In this document: positions 62,683 to 64,000 of the stretch, one piece after another
Layout: each line of letters begins with the position of its first letter
Numbering within the stretch: position 1 is the stretch's first letter
Notes under the pieces: generated by a model
Told to the model about the DNA's origin: nothing
Seen by the model: only the letters and a program-made list of their open reading frames with translations
The model's database searches: none
Made by a program: the position numbers and the translations under genes
Origin: Cercophora sp. LCS_1
Taxonomy: Eukaryota > Ascomycota > Sordariomycetes > Sordariales > Lasiosphaeriaceae
Length of the DNA: 64,000 nt
Direction: 5' to 3'
Assembly: GCA_036250225.1 (NCBI GenBank)
Contig: JAPZLL010000035.1
Location: 1 to 64,000 of the forward strand

Positions 62683-63458
62683 TGTAACGAGTGGCGTGGT
62701 GGACGAGACCGATGAAGAAACATTTTGTTGAGTGGGACTTTCCGCTTTATGTGTATCATGTATCATGCATGTCGCCATTGGAGCGTGTCCTCAGGAATTA
62801 CCGCTTGGATGTGGATCTTGGGAAGGATCATGGCGGTGCTGGGACAGCAAACTGCTGACCATCATCCAGGGTGGAAGCCAGGGGTAAAGCGGGTGTGGCT
62901 GATGGCGGCACAGACATTCCTTTCAACATGTGGGTTTCGCATGCATTAAAGGGGCAACTTCAAAGCCGATCCGGGTTGGCTGATCAAGAACTATAGTGAA
63001 TCCTTCGCTGTAACCCGAGACAAAACTATTGACAAAGGATTGGGCTGAGTCCATTGGAATCACAGCGGTCATAACGATCCGAATCCCGACAAATCATGAA
63101 TCATCAAAACAACCGAGTGAAATAAAAAGGGGAAGACGCCGCATCAATCCGTAAGGATGTAGCCGAAAACTAACAATGAGAGAGAAGGGAGGAAGAAAGA
63201 TAAAAGGGAATAATGGTAGAGACACAGTGAGAATACACTCTCCAAATACCCCAACAACTGCAAAAGTACCACAGGTTGTTGTGATTCCAATGACAAGTCG
63301 CCCATCAGATTTGTTGCCCAGGCCGTCATCCTCAAGCCCGGAGGAGTTGAAGTTCGCCAAAAGATGCGACTTGATGTGGTTGATGGGAGTTGAAGCCCAT
63401 GTTGGCATGACTACGAGCCGCGATTATTTTGGAAGGAATTCAGCACATGCAACCTTGC
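62683..63458. other. Intergenic region
   Basis: No gene or RNA was recognised. Confidence 0.4.
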
Positions 63459-64000
63459 TCACGGGCGCCATACGTGTCTCCTTCGGGTGCCGCGTCGATG
63501 ATGGCGGTTTGGCGCCGGCTCTATCCTGAGACGCTCAAACTTAGCGGGTGGTGCAATGACAGGCTGAGAACTTCCTCCGCCGGGTGTGTTGGTCCGTGTC
63601 GCGGCCTCAATTAATCTCGCTTGCGCTGTTATCAACTCTTTTTGTTGTCGCGAGAGTCGCCCCTCTGCAGCCTCCCACAGATCCCACGTTGACTGATTGT
63701 AAGCTGAGAGGTCGGCTGCATACCTCCGGTTCCATTGCCGTGACAGTCGCCTTGCGGCACCCTGCTCCTCCGCGCGTTCCTTTGCGCGCTCTCTTGATCT
63801 CTCTCTTGCTGCAGCATGCTCGGCCGCCCATGCAGACACCATCCACTCCGTCTGATGGCGATTATGCTGATTCCAAGCTTCAAGATCGGCTGCGTGTGTC
63901 TCGTCCCGTTCCCTTGATCGCTGTCTCTCGGCAGTATATTCTGCTGCGCGCTCCCGTGCGCGCTCTCTTGACCTCTCTCTTGTTGCGGCGCGTTCAGCCT
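63459..64000 (-). CDS. Arg/Glu-rich repeat protein, cut by right edge
   Basis: The minus-strand frame is open from the right edge to a stop at 63459, giving about 180 aa. It contains two 58-residue repeat units, each with RERSRERARERA-like charged helix and AADLEAWNQ/AADLSAYNQ. The repeat is visible at DNA level too (AAGAGAGAG-TCAAGAGAGCGCG). The C-terminus is basic (RHHRRGTRRRHVWRP). It predicts a long charged coiled coil. I do not recognise the family. The start and upstream units lie outside the window. Confidence 0.6.
   Translation of the reverse strand, partial: AERAATRERSRERARERAAEYTAERQRSRERDETHAADLEAWNQHNRHQTEWMVSAWAAEHAAARERSRERAKERAEEQGAARRLSRQWNRRYAADLSAYNQSTWDLWEAAEGRLSRQQKELITAQARLIEAATRTNTPGGGSSQPVIAPPAKFERLRIEPAPNRHHRRGTRRRHVWRP

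Noticed and set aside
1..64000. CRISPR arrays, operons or bacterial elements
   Set aside because: Spliceosomal introns and fungal gene families show this is eukaryotic nuclear DNA; the tandem repeats lack unique spacers.

Overview
This is nuclear DNA from a filamentous ascomycete (Pezizomycotina, most likely a Sordariomycete). The evidence is genes with short introns of about 45-65 nt bearing CTGAC/CTAAC branch points, three HET-domain genes, a domain closely resembling the Woronin-body protein HEX-1 (a Pezizomycotina hallmark), an ENA-type Na+ pump, Ecp2-like (Hce2) effectors, an intron-bearing tRNA-Phe, and AT-rich, stop-riddled transposon relics of the kind left by RIP mutation. All calls come from reading the sequence; no database search was run.

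Layout. 1-5.3 kb is a transposon graveyard: a copia-like LTR element running off the left edge, a solo LTR of the same family with a 5-bp target duplication, and a decayed FluG/DUF3435-type gene. 5.6-17.3 kb carries an ankyrin protein, a protein with a fungal STAND/Helo-like N-terminus, a single-pass membrane protein, an F-box protein, and a nine-exon gene fusing a HEX-1 domain, ankyrin repeats and a CorA-like two-helix membrane domain. 17.4-29.6 kb holds a tannase/feruloyl esterase, tRNA-Phe, a HET gene, an unknown gene, a GH12 glucanase that lacks a signal peptide but starts MGSCFS, and an ENA-type P-type ATPase. 32-39 kb has an unknown protein, a DUF4246 oxygenase-like protein, a decayed gene, a small two-exon gene and an SDR. 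39.6-46.7 kb has a second HET gene, an F-box-family relic, a GPI-anchored Cys-rich protein and two neighbouring decayed genes (Hsp70-like and a coiled-coil family). 47.2-52.8 kb is an effector island: four Hce2/Ecp2-like secreted proteins, a 10-Cys small secreted protein and a GNAT enzyme, followed by a second GNAT. 54.8-64 kb has a feruloyl esterase, a pogo/Fot1 transposase relic, a 2EXR protein, a third HET gene, a spherulin-4-like secreted protein and a repeat-rich Arg/Glu protein cut by the right edge.

How it fits together. Three themes share the window. The first is self/non-self recognition and cell death (three HET genes, the Helo-like protein, ankyrin proteins). The second is attack on or colonisation of plants (Hce2 effectors, GH12, tannase and feruloyl esterases, small Cys-rich proteins). 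The third is ordinary housekeeping and stress functions (ENA pump, tRNA, SDR). With transposon relics at both ends and several decaying paralogues, it reads as an accessory, fast-evolving region. The most unusual single object is the HEX-1-ankyrin-CorA fusion gene at 13.5-17.3 kb.
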